A stretch of 64,000 nucleotides of DNA from Amylostereum areolatum. Its lineage: Eukaryota > Basidiomycota > Agaricomycetes > Russulales > Stereaceae. Shown in pieces: positions 11,981 to 22,800 of the stretch. The DNA lies in assembly GCA_012932865.1 (NCBI GenBank), contig SAXG01000017.1, forward strand, positions 558,001-622,000, read 5' to 3'. Under the pieces are notes generated by a model. The model saw only the letters and a program-made list of their open reading frames with translations. It did no database searches and was not told the origin of the DNA. The position numbers were made by a program, and so were the translations under genes. How positions within the stretch are numbered: the first letter of the stretch is position 1; every line of letters starts with the position of its first letter.

Positions 11981-14534
11981 TCACGCGAATAATGTCACAA
12001 TGACGCCCTGAAGTTCACCGTCCCGAATCGCCTCATGAATCAGGGATACGTTTTGTCCAATGGTTACATCCTCGACTCCAAGCCCCTGGCTGAAAACGGA
12101 GTGGTTCTCCGATCCATGCATGCGGATTCCAAGCGTCGTGCGCACAAACTCATACACGGGACGTGTGCGGTTGAGGTATGTGCTCGCGGGCGCAGGGCCG
12201 CGGGCGCCGCCGAGGTACTCGCTACGGAGCTGTACGAGCAACGTATTCGCACGCCCTGCGACAGCAGTGCGGAAAGCGGGCAATGCCGATAAAGCAGAGA
12301 CGTTGAGAGAGGGAGAGGTAGTGAAAGTCTCGGCGAGGATGGGCGTGCAGGCGGCGGCAACTTTCACCATCCGTGGCGCGGCGTCCATGGTCGTGGTCGC
12401 ATCCAAGGTAGCAAACATCGCCTTCAGGAGAAGTTCAAGAACCATGCTGGACTCGTTGGAAGATAAATGTGCGCCGAAATGTGTGGCAAACTCTTCAGAG
12501 ACGATGGGGACGAGTGCCTTGCGGAAGTCCGCTTGCATTGCACGGATATCAAACGCTGGAAAGGATATGAGGGTTAGATGAACGAGTATGCATGACTTTT
12601 CTTACCTTGGCAGAGAAGGTATAAGTAGCTGGCGGTCAACATAGATAAGACTTCAAGAGCGTTTAGCGTTGCGCGGGCCGAGATCAAGGCAAGGGAGCTG
12701 AGAGCTAGATGAGCCTTTCAGCTGAAAGCGATAGGTCCAAGCATTGCTTACTTGACTGCCTGATTATGCATCTCCGCCGACTGTACATGAGTAGAAACGG
12801 GATTGGCCAGATAGCCCAGCTCTCCCACGTATGCCGCGACGGCGATATCGATGCCCTTGCCGTGGTAGTTTAGGGAAGGATCAGTAGCCGCGAGGGAAGG
12901 AGGCAAGCCGCGGTTCATCGCCGGGTTAACGAGCTCAGTCGATTGAGCGAACAGGAGCTTGCCGATGTGGTGAAGCGCAAGGCGTGTTTTTTCCATCGCG
13001 TTCGAGACGGCCATCGCCTGGAAGTTGCCACCATGGTGAACTTCGCCAGTGGTGCCGTCAACGAGAGGGTTGTCCGTCGTGGAGTTGCATTCGATGGTGA
13101 TCGTCTCCAGAGCAGAGAGGATATCCTCGATTTGAGGTCCGAGGAATTGGGGCGCTGTGCGGAGCGGGTAGCGGTCCTGACGGAGCTCGCCCTGGTCTTC
13201 GTCGATCGTGACTTCCTTTTCGTCGCCAATAGAAAATTGACTATCTTCGAGTAAGTCCCAGATGGTGCGTGCCGCCTCGATCTACCCATAAGGAGTTAGC
13301 TACTTCATCGCGGGAAACAAAGGTATGGAATAGCCTTACCTGACCAGGATGGGGACGAGCAACCTCGTGAATGAAAGGGGCATAATTCCCGCGCATGCCG
13401 AGAAGGGCTTCAGTGCCCATTGCCGTGCAGACCTGGGCGAGCAAAGCGAGGTGAACTGCATCGTTGAGAGCGAGCGCGGCGACGGAGGCGGAGAACGCAG
13501 TCCCGTTGAGAATGCCGAGGTGTTCCTTCGCCGCGAGCACTATGGGCTCGAGGTTGTGCTTAGCGAGTGCATCCCGTGAAGACGTGATTTGGCGGGGACC
13601 GAATGACGTAGGGCCATCGAAGACGCGAATTGACGGGTTACAGATAAGTGTTCCCGCGACGTAGGAGAGAGGTGAAAGATCTATCAAGGTGAAAGTGTTT
13701 CCATGAGAAGGTCGGATGCAGAGGGCAAAGCGGCGACGTACCACCGGATGCAGAGATGCTACCGCGAAGAGGAACGAGCGGAATGATATTCTCTCGCAAC
13801 AGGTCGGCCATCTTTTCGATCAGCTCCCACCTCACGCCGGAGTGCCCGCGAATGAGTGAGTTGATGCGAACGACGATGGCGCCGCGAACCCACGATTCAG
13901 GCATGCTGGTTGAAGCCAGAGGATCCAAAAGCGGGAGTGCTTTCAGTGGCGCATTGGTCGAAGACGGAAGAACGCCGGAGTGCTGGTGCTGAAGTAGGGC
14001 ATTGCCGAGAGCAAGCGTGTTTCCGGTACGTGTATCGGCTGATCGCACAGGGTTAAGCATGGTAAGTATGGCTCCTCGAAAACAACGGGAATGCCTACCG
14101 CTACCGCCGAATCCTGTGCTGACACCATACACACTTTTTGCGCCTTCGACCTTGCTCACGATGACGTCTCGCGACTGAGCGATGCGGCCCTTCACTTCAG
14201 CGGAGTCGTCCAGAGACACGGATGCCCCGTAACGTGCGGTGGCCGCTAAAGCCGGGATGGATAAGGAATGACCATCAATCGTAACAGGTCTTCCATGTCT
14301 AAGATAGGAGACTCAATGACGACAACCCGAATTCGCAGATGGAGAAACATACCTGTGCGACGTGAGTTCTTGGTATTGGCCGACGAACCTTGCTATCATA
14401 TTTGAGGGGGCGGGACGGTCCCTACGAGCTTGCTTGAGCGAGGTGGCAGACCCGTTGACAGTAATGGGTTTGGGAAGTGGAGAGGCATGTTGGTGGAAGC
14501 CGCTGACGAGAGTCTCAGAGGAATGGACGGTCAT
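11981..14534 (-). CDS. PAL: Phenylalanine/tyrosine ammonia-lyase, copy 2 (upstream)
   Basis: Second PAL, head-to-tail with copy 1 and same intron pattern. Starts [19 protein letters not shown] at 14534. Core blocks are [13 protein letters not shown], the MIO triad in [10 protein letters not shown] near 13745, [50 protein letters not shown] and [20 protein letters not shown]. It ends [15 protein letters not shown] at 11981 without the extra last intron seen in copy 1. The N-terminal 40 residues differ strongly from copy 1 while the catalytic domain is nearly collinear, as expected for paralogues. A TATA-like element lies about 60-70 nt upstream. All exon joins I checked are in frame. Confidence 0.95.
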
Positions 14535-14595
14535 GGCACGAGAAGAAATGCGAGGTAGAGAGGAGCTGGGGATAGAGAGATCGAGAGTCGAAGCA

Positions 14596-14605
14596 TATTT
14601 ATATA
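14596..14605 (-). promoter_or_regulatory. Possible TATA box of PAL copy 2
   Basis: TATATAAATA on the minus strand, 62-71 nt upstream of the ATG at 14534. Confidence 0.5.
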
Positions 14606-16664
14606 CTTGGAAAGGAATTGGTCCGACGTTTATTGGATGCTGGGGCGGAAGGCGCCGAGAGATGGAGATGGAGAGGGGGAGGTGTGAGTTTGAGTACAGC
14701 CAGCGAGTACAGGTCTGCGCTGAACGAGCTCATGAGCGTATGTCGAGTTGGTGACCAAAGATCCGCCCGGAACAAGTTTGCTTCAATAGGCTATCATCCG
14801 CTCGAAGATCCGGCCGCCGTGTCTTTCCTTGTCCTTTCGTCCCCATCCCATGTTGTCCCCCGTTTTCGACAGAGAAGATCGCAATGACGATTCTAAGATG
14901 TCATGCAGAATCCGCCCTCATCGGCGGAACTCAGCTTTTTTTGTTGCCTACGAGGGGGCCCTTTCTTGTCCTCTGGCTGTTCACCTCCGGCCGGCCGATG
15001 GCGTCGAAACTGATCGCAAGTAGACCGGAAACAGTTATCGCTCTAGGACTTGAGTTTTTAACTTCAAGTACACTCGCGCAGTAAGCTCATGACACGGCCA
15101 CTGCCACCGCCTAAATACCTACCATGTGGCAACATGTTGCGCTGAGACGTTGATGCAATGACGGCTTCCAGTCACCAGTGGCCCTTCAAACACTTGGCCC
15201 AAACAGATTCAACCATCAGTCGGAGTCTTGGAGAACCACAAACTTCTCACCTCCTTAGGAAGGATCACCGCATCTGTCAGGACCAGTCAGTGTAAAGATT
15301 CAGCGGTATCAATGCTTCGTTTCATCCGGAGAAACCCAGGTACTTACTTACAGACGACCGCTGTGTACGCATCGCATCCGATGCACCTTATCCTCTTGAC
15401 CGTTTATCCTCGTATTCGCACTCATCGTTGCTCAAGAGAGCGCCCACTGTATCGTGTGAACTCGCGAGATGGTCGTCCGCGGACTCCTTGCTTCAGATAC
15501 CCTGCCTTCGGCATGTCAATGTACGCCAGCTGAATAACGGCGTGATAGGCTCACACAAGTCGGACGAAGGCTGTGTGACAGCAGTGTGCGTGGATGTGCG
15601 GGATATGGGGCCTTGGGAGCCCCCTTACGTGCATCTAGAGGTCCACCAATCTAGACGCGCTCACAGCCATTCCCATAGGTTGAACGTTGAACGTCGATCT
15701 TCTATGTTTTCTAGTGACAAATGATGAGTCATTCGCAGACTGATGAATCGACGAATGTTGGGTCAAGTTCAGATATCAGCGCTTGGGACAAGTTAATAGA
15801 ACAATGTGGCTGCTCCTCCCTAGACGCCAGCCACCGTGTTATCGTGCACCGGGGTTTGCCCAATTTGTGCACTAGGACAAACCTATACCTGGCACGACAA
15901 AAGGACGGAATCAATATCCATGCAGGCGATTCCAATTCGAGCTAAATTTTCAAACCATATCACTGGCGCCGTGGCGCGACCCGGTGCGGTGATAGGCGTA
16001 AAACTTGTCGGTACTGCTCCGATTTCCATAGCATAGGAGATCGCGAAAAGGCGCTTGCAGTTGCATTGCGCCCGGCTCAAACGTGATTGTGGATGTTTCT
16101 TCCGGTAAGCTCTGTCGATACCAAACACACCTGGTGAGTCTCCAAGTTCGCTGTACAAGATTTTGGTTAGACTCGTCAACTGGAGGGCCTCCTCAATTCA
16201 ATTTTTTTCTGGACTTCTGATACGTACAGCGAGAGTTTGACAATCCTGTACACTGTAAGTATTATGGGAGGGTAGATGATAGAAACTCCCTTGAAGCTAT
16301 AGGCAGGATAGAATCGGTGAAACGCCGTACCCATCAGACTTGAGAATGGGAGGAATGAAGACAACCACGACGGGAAAAAGGGGCCGTTGTCTACAATAAA
16401 TGGACAATCAGCGGGATACATAAACAGAAATGGAGAGAAGGTCACCCAGGGAGGAGTATGAACAGTTTGTGTTGCCTAGGCGGTGGGTGCAAAGAGCATG
16501 GCGACCGACGGTAAAAATGCAAAGAAAATGGATTGACATATGCCTATAAACACGTTCCGATAGACATGGCCACAGGACGGAGGGAAAATAGATGGGAGTA
16601 AGGCAAAGCGAATGGAACAGACAAAACAACCTGGTCCGAGGCTATTCGGAGTCATCAGACAGTC
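14606..16664. other. 2 kb region with no supported gene
   Basis: Upstream of PAL copy 2 and downstream of the DUF1917 gene. Open frames up to about 100 codons occur on both strands (for example 15883-16179 and 16176-16445 on the minus strand, the latter with a hydrophobic stretch), but I found no conserved motif or coherent exon chain. It may hold the PAL promoter, a long 3' UTR or decayed sequence. Confidence 0.5.
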
Positions 16665-18258
16665 TTACTTTGCCCGGGTGCGCTTCTTCCTGGGACCATT
16701 TTCCTCATCTTCACCCGATTCACTGGTTCGTTTACCCTTCGACTTCCGGTGAGATGGTAGTCCAGTCTCTCCCTCATCGTCGGAGGAAAATGGGTCGTCA
16801 TTCTTAGCTTTCTTTTTGAGCTTTGGCCCAGCCTTTCCCTTAGGTTTTGCCTTCACGTTCGGTGCATCACCCTCTTCTTTGGCATCAGCGGACCCAGCTT
16901 CACTCTTCTCGGAGTGTAAAACCTTGGTCTGATCGAGCTCCGCAAAGTAGGCGTCTTTCAATGCCTGAGAAACGAAAGGATACTCAGGGATGAACCAAGA
17001 TATGGGGTGGATAGAAGTACCTTGATCTCGGACTCAGGGAGAACGGCAGTGTTCTTCCATACCTATGAGGTTGCTACATCGTCAACGTCACAACCCCGAT
17101 AAAGACAAGGATCTGGAACGGGTCCCGCTTACAGTCGATGGAATTCCGCTGGGATGCTTGCTATCGAGTCCTGTCCGGATCATGATGTTCAGGTGACATT
17201 AGTGGCTGCACACGCAAAAAGGAACAAGATAGATGACGCATGACGTACCAATCATCGTATACAGGTTGGACTTCACTCCGAGCGTAGTCAATCCATGATC
17301 ACGCAGCAAAACTTTCAATACCTGGGAAATAAGGAACGACATGTGAGCATCTTGGCAGATGGCCAGGTCGAAACACACCTCAGTGACAGCAGCCTTATCA
17401 TACACGTCGGGCATGTAGATGCACAGAACGTGCTGATAGTTAGGCGTCTCGTGACGTGGAGATGTTGCAACCTTGGCTAGGTAGGCGGGCGTGCTCGCTA
17501 GAGGGCCGGATGCCACAGAAGCTGGAGGACTCGAATTCAGTCAAAGCGGCCGAAGTTAGGCATCATAACAACTCACTGGCAACGGTAGCCCATATCGCAT
17601 CCACTTTTTCTGGAGGTGCAAATATTAGCCTGTGAAGTATGATTAGGTCACTCCGACGCGTGAGGTAAGAATATGCCTGCCATTTGCCTGAGACGTATCC
17701 TGTGCGCAAGGAAATTTCTCTCAGCTTCTCCGTCGCCCGAGTTTGTTCCTATGGAATGGGACGTTCGAGGTTTTTTGGTCAGAGTCACTGACCCAAGGGA
17801 GGATATATGACGTACGACTTCACGGAGCTCCTTCTTACTCTTAGCTCCGGTTTTCTTGTTCGACCGGACAGGAATGGAAGGATCATTCTGGTGAAGGAAA
17901 GGGTACAACGTGGCTTATGATCAGCATTAGCAGCTTGTGCGGGTTGCAATGGGTGGCATGCCTTAATCTTTTCAACGTTCTCTGTGACAGTTTCAACTGA
18001 GAGAGGAGTACTAGAGGTGAGAAAACGTTCAGTGATTGTTAACAAACGTAACACACGATATTCAGCCGCCTCAGAAATCGCTTCATCCCCCGTTTCCGTC
18101 AACTTGGGCTTCTGCGGTCCGCGGACCCATATCCACTGCGACAGGGCCGACCTTAATGACGGGACAATGGCACGCAGCGAAGCAGCGACGAACCGGCTTT
18201 GTTCCATCGTCCTAGACCATGGAGGGTTTATACTAGATAAGCGGGAGGAAATATTCAT
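16665..18258 (-). CDS. DUF1917 (Bles03-like) domain protein
   Basis: Conserved eukaryotic protein of unknown biochemical role. The first exon gives WIWVRGPQKP and EYRVLRLLTITERFL; then come TLYPFLHQNDPSIPVRSNKK, KSKKELREVVR and YVSGKW joined to LIFAPPEKVDAIW through an intron at 17680-17630 with a GC donor. Next are STPAYLAKVATSP, HVLCIYMPDVYDKAAVTE, VLLRDHGLTTLGVKSNLYT and LDSKHPSGIPSTVWKN, in the order expected for the Bles03 fold. The C-terminal 100 residues are a low-complexity Lys/Glu-rich tail (SSDDEGETG, ending RKKRTRAK) suggesting nuclear location. Start is uncertain: 18258 is the first ATG of the frame, 18204 a possible alternative. Upstream minus-strand frames to 18646 are not convincing coding sequence. 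Confidence 0.78.
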
Positions 18259-18778
18259 TCCAGCACACGTTGATGAATGCCGACACGAACCTTAGAAACG
18301 AATTCTGCTATTGGCACATCGCGGTCTGGGGACCACAAGTACGGATACGTTGCTTCTTGCGGTTGAGTATCGTCACTGTTCTTTTGGCCCATGGACAATT
18401 ATGTGGTTGGTGATTGCAGCTATCTGGGTGTTTCGAGATGAATAGAAGATATGCAAGGAAATCTAGTGGGATAGTGGTTCGGGGATGAGATTCACGAGAA
18501 CGCGTCGACAGAAATCGCGTCGTGATGAGCACTCTCAGGATCACGTGCGCGTTAGTGAACGCGGCATAAATTGGAAAATACATGAAAGACGATGTTTTGT
18601 GGTGCTCAATCGCTACACGCTGCATAGTGACAGTTAACGAGTCCATAACGCCCAGAGATCATTCATATTGACGTGCGCCTGACAGTGATAGTGAATATGT
18701 ACAACCCGACTAAAACATGATAACTACTAGAGTGACAAATAAACATACATGATGCAAGTTGCAACGCACAATGAAGGG

Positions 18779-19631
18779 TCACATTGGTGCGCCCTGATCG
18801 GGAAGCCTCTCTATGGCATATCTCCTTCGCACGATATACATCAATGGGACTCCGGGTACTTTGCGTATTCGTCTCCTGAGCTCACGATCACATGTAGCAA
18901 CGATATAGATGGGGTTGGCGGAGACGCGCTGAACGATGCAGTCATCGGCATATGTGCCTTTGTGAGAGCATGTCAGCCGCTCGAACCGAGGATCGCGGGC
19001 AATGCTGGAGAAAGGGGGTGTTGAGCGATTCATTTGAGACCTACGAGAGGTACCCACCGAAGAGCGACACGATATCGGTGTCCAAGTTTTTCCAACTCCG
19101 CCATAACGCAGTCCGTCACACACGGAATACCTGGTGTAGAATATTCAGCGAGATGCCCTGGATGCAGGAGGAGATACACACATTTTGCGTATAAGCAATC
19201 CATCATCCCACTGACAAGCTCCAGTTTATTTTGAAGGCTGAAGTTGATGAAGTTCGTGTCGATGAGGACACGATATGGAGGTACAAGGGAAGTATTATGT
19301 GCGAGAAACATGGAAGAGGCTACGGGGGCTCTGAAAGAGAGTCTTAATAGGGACGGTAGGCAGCAATGAAAAGAAGACGCACACACGACGAACAGCTTTC
19401 GCTTGTTCCTCCTCCTCCTTTTTCTTTTGTTTCAACTGGTTTTCTTTTCTGTATTGACACATTAGCTGGTGAACATCTGGTCATGCATATGACATCTAGG
19501 GACAACACTTACAGTCGGATGTCGTTGGGATTGAGCATGCGCTTGACCGTCGCAAATTTACGAGTCTTTGTAGCCTTTCCCTATTCTGAATCAGAGGTCG
19601 TATCGAGTAGTTGATATTATGGTCATACCAT
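18779..19631 (-). CDS. FCF1: Fcf1, PIN-domain rRNA-processing protein
   Basis: Small-subunit processome component needed for early pre-rRNA cleavages in the nucleolus. The ATG at 19631-19629 is an exon on its own: an intron of about 48 nt follows immediately, then [20 protein letters not shown]. The next exon has a Lys/Glu-rich stretch ([16 protein letters not shown]). The PINc domain starts at [15 protein letters not shown] with the first acidic residue D, continues [10 protein letters not shown], an intron, [20 protein letters not shown], an intron, then [20 protein letters not shown] and [20 protein letters not shown], ending [13 protein letters not shown]. All expected blocks are present and in frame; size fits the family (about 190-200 residues). 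Confidence 0.95.
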
Positions 19632-19865
19632 GGTGTCTTTTAGACTGAATCAGTTTTGTTGAGGTAGAGTGCAGATGAAAGACGCACGATAGGATCTATC
19701 ATTGTCCTGTCCATAATGGCAGGCAAGCGCACGTGACCGCCGAAACCCGTGGACGCCTGGGGCAGGTCTTTTCTCTTGATCTCCTTGTGCTCGTCTCATT
19801 CAACCAAGCTCTCTTGCTTCCTTTCCCTCCACTTCGCTTCACTCTTCACTCTTCTCGGAGCTTCC

Positions 19866-22800
19866 ATGACCAAGAATTGGCACTCGCCGACCATCCCTGC
19901 AGTTCCTAATCCGACTCCGACTACAAGTTTAGTGTCACGGCACGCGTCATTGCGAGCTCCAATATACAACCCCTACGACAAGTTCACTCAACCGCAGTTT
20001 GACGCATGGATTGGTGACATTACTGGCGCCTTAAAACGTGCCCTTGGTCGGGAGGAGGAGCTAGAGCGTTCGCCACAGGAAGGAGAGCGCGTCGCTGACG
20101 CGCTCATGCGCGCGCACCATGCTGTTGAAGCGGACTCATCCTACCTTGAACCTCTTTCTCGACCCGATAACGGGAATGAAGATTCTGGAAATGACGAGGA
20201 CCCTAGCATTATGGAAGACTCGTTCGCCCATGTCAAGTCTAGGCGGGCGAAGGGCAAGGCTCGCGACCCTCGCGATGGGCCTGGTCTTGGTGGCAAGGAT
20301 CAACCTATCGAACTTCTTTCTGACTCTGAATCCGACCAATCCGCCAGTGTTGACCTGGAGGAGGAATGGCAGGAGGATTCCGAGGAGGAGGAGAGTGAGG
20401 AGGACTATGATGAAGACGAATACGAGGACAGCGATGAAGGGACGGACCAATATGCGCCGGGTGGAAGTGGTTCACATGCCATCGAACTGATATCAGACGA
20501 CGACGAGGCCGAGGATGCCGACTCAGGCGGGCCACACCTTGACGAACAAGACGACGACGATGTGGACCAGGGTGAGGACGAGGAAGGGGGGGTTCAGCAC
20601 GAGATTATCGAGTTGGACGAGGACGACGATGTACAGTCTAGCGATTATGACCAGAGGGATAGGTCGCATTCTCACCAAAGAGATTTACTTGAACCTGCCC
20701 AGACGCTTCTAGGACTGGCATCTGGCCCGGACGAGCGTGATCTTGAAGGTACGCCTCCTTACCCTGTATGTCAATTCCAACCAAAGCTCCCCTCTCTAGA
20801 TTACAATGAGGATGACGGCATTCTCGAGCTCCCGGACCCTTGGGAGGGACCTCGCACCTACGCTGAGGACTTTTACTCTGGTTCGGTCGGCACAAATGGC
20901 CCAGACGAACTAGGTAAGTGTTATGGATATTAGATCGCCTGTCTGAATAACGAGATCGCTCAGATCATGGACCTCAAGACGACGGACAAGATTCATTATA
21001 TCCTGATTTCATCCAAACAACACTTCATGGGGACTCTGCCTTCGCAATGCAACCTTCGCAACCTCTCGATGATTGCTTGGAGTCGACAGCTGTCACGGAT
21101 CTAGATCCCGACATGACCGTGGTTCTGGATGCGGTCACAGGAACGAACACTAGCGGCGAAGAAGAAGAGGAAGACGTTGAACCCCAGGACGACTGGGGCG
21201 GGATTCCTCTTGGAACTAGTGATCTTGACGTCAAGGTCGGGTGGGACAAAGACATCTACGGATATGAATCGGAGCAGGATGATAACAGTCTAGAAGAATT
21301 TGTACAAAACGGAGGTCCTGTTGTCAGCTCCACCATGGACTACATTGACGTCGATGAGTTGTACGGTAAGGCCAGATCCCGATTCCTGCGTGAAGGTCAT
21401 ACTCAATACCCCGGTGTAGCATCGCCACCCCCCGTCCGTGCATTTCCGGGGCCAGAGTACTCTCACGGCTCCGTGATCGATCTACCTGACAACCATGAAG
21501 GGTTTGGATTGCTCCCCCCTTCCGACCCGCCGTCGCCTCAGGCGGATGACCGCGGTCAACTGAATAACCAAAATACTCCAATCGACGAACTACTGGCGGA
21601 ACTGGACAAACGAGAACTGGGCCAAGTGTCCGGTGACGTCGAGTTCATTCTTCAGGGTATTTTTGCAGATATGTCGCAATCTGCTTCAGATTTCACACTC
21701 AACGGATCGGATCCCGCAACGATCGCAAGCGTAGTCAATCCTGTAGAGCAGATGCCTGCCCAAGTCGTGCCACCCTTCGACGATACTTCGATCTTCGACC
21801 CTTCTGCGGGCGTTTTTCAAAATACTGAGGCCAAGAGCGATCCTGCGACCGTTGAACATCCGTTTTCGGACGCCCCTCATGTTTATACCGCGTTAGACAC
21901 CGTGGTTGGCAAACCCCTTCGCCTACCGGCAGACGAACATAAGGATGACGAGCATTCCCTCCCGGCAGAATGCAGCAACATTCCACATGTCGATGGACCT
22001 CCTGGCCCCGCCGATGCCGAGCACCCTGTCTTCACCCCCAACGATACCCCGTATCGTGTGGAGGAAGTCAATGATGCAACCGATGGATCGCGTCCTGACC
22101 GAGACGACGATATCGACGAAGCGACATCCGTCGATGTCGGCGAGGTCGAGATACAACCTGTTGAAAGCTACGCCGTCGAAGAGGCGGAGACGGGCGAATG
22201 TCTTTTTCAGGTTCGTTTGCAATGAATATCCCACGAATATCGCTTACTTGCAATTAGGAACCCGAGGGTAACGACAATGTCAGTTCAATGACGACAGATT
22301 TGCCAAACGCCCCCCCTGCCATCGTGTCCCGACGTTTTCGAGCTCGCTGTCGACGATGTTGATCTTACGTTCATGGAGCCCACCATAGCGTCTGAGGGAC
22401 AGCGAGGCTATAATGATGCTGTCTCCCCGGAGCTCGAACAACATTCCACATGTGTCACAACAGCTCTGGCTGATGATACAGCTGAACATATTCTATCTGA
22501 CAATGCCCCGACGCTAAAAGTTCGTCTGCTTTTACACGCTTTCTGCCGCTGGCCCTGCAACTAAACTGAATTCTTATCTAGGAATTTGACGAAGCGAAGT
22601 CCCTGGACGAACCCTTGGTGGCCGATACAACGATCACCAACGCACTCTACAATGAACCATCTTTGTTTGTCGATGGTAATAACTCGACGACAGCAGAACC
22701 CCAATCCAATCCACAAGACGAGGCGGCGGCTTCACCAGAATTTATTCCTTCGTCAACATGTGAACAAACACAACTCTCGGACATCGTTCCAGCACCTGTC

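Noticed and set aside
15721..16445. Possible minus-strand gene with a hydrophobic exon
   Set aside because: Frames at 15729-15935, 15883-16179 and 16176-16445 are open but I found no conserved motif and no convincing splice chain.
18308..18646. Minus-strand 112-codon frame as an upstream exon of the DUF1917 gene
   Set aside because: Composition is not like coding sequence in neighbours and no donor joins it in frame to the WIWVRGP exon.
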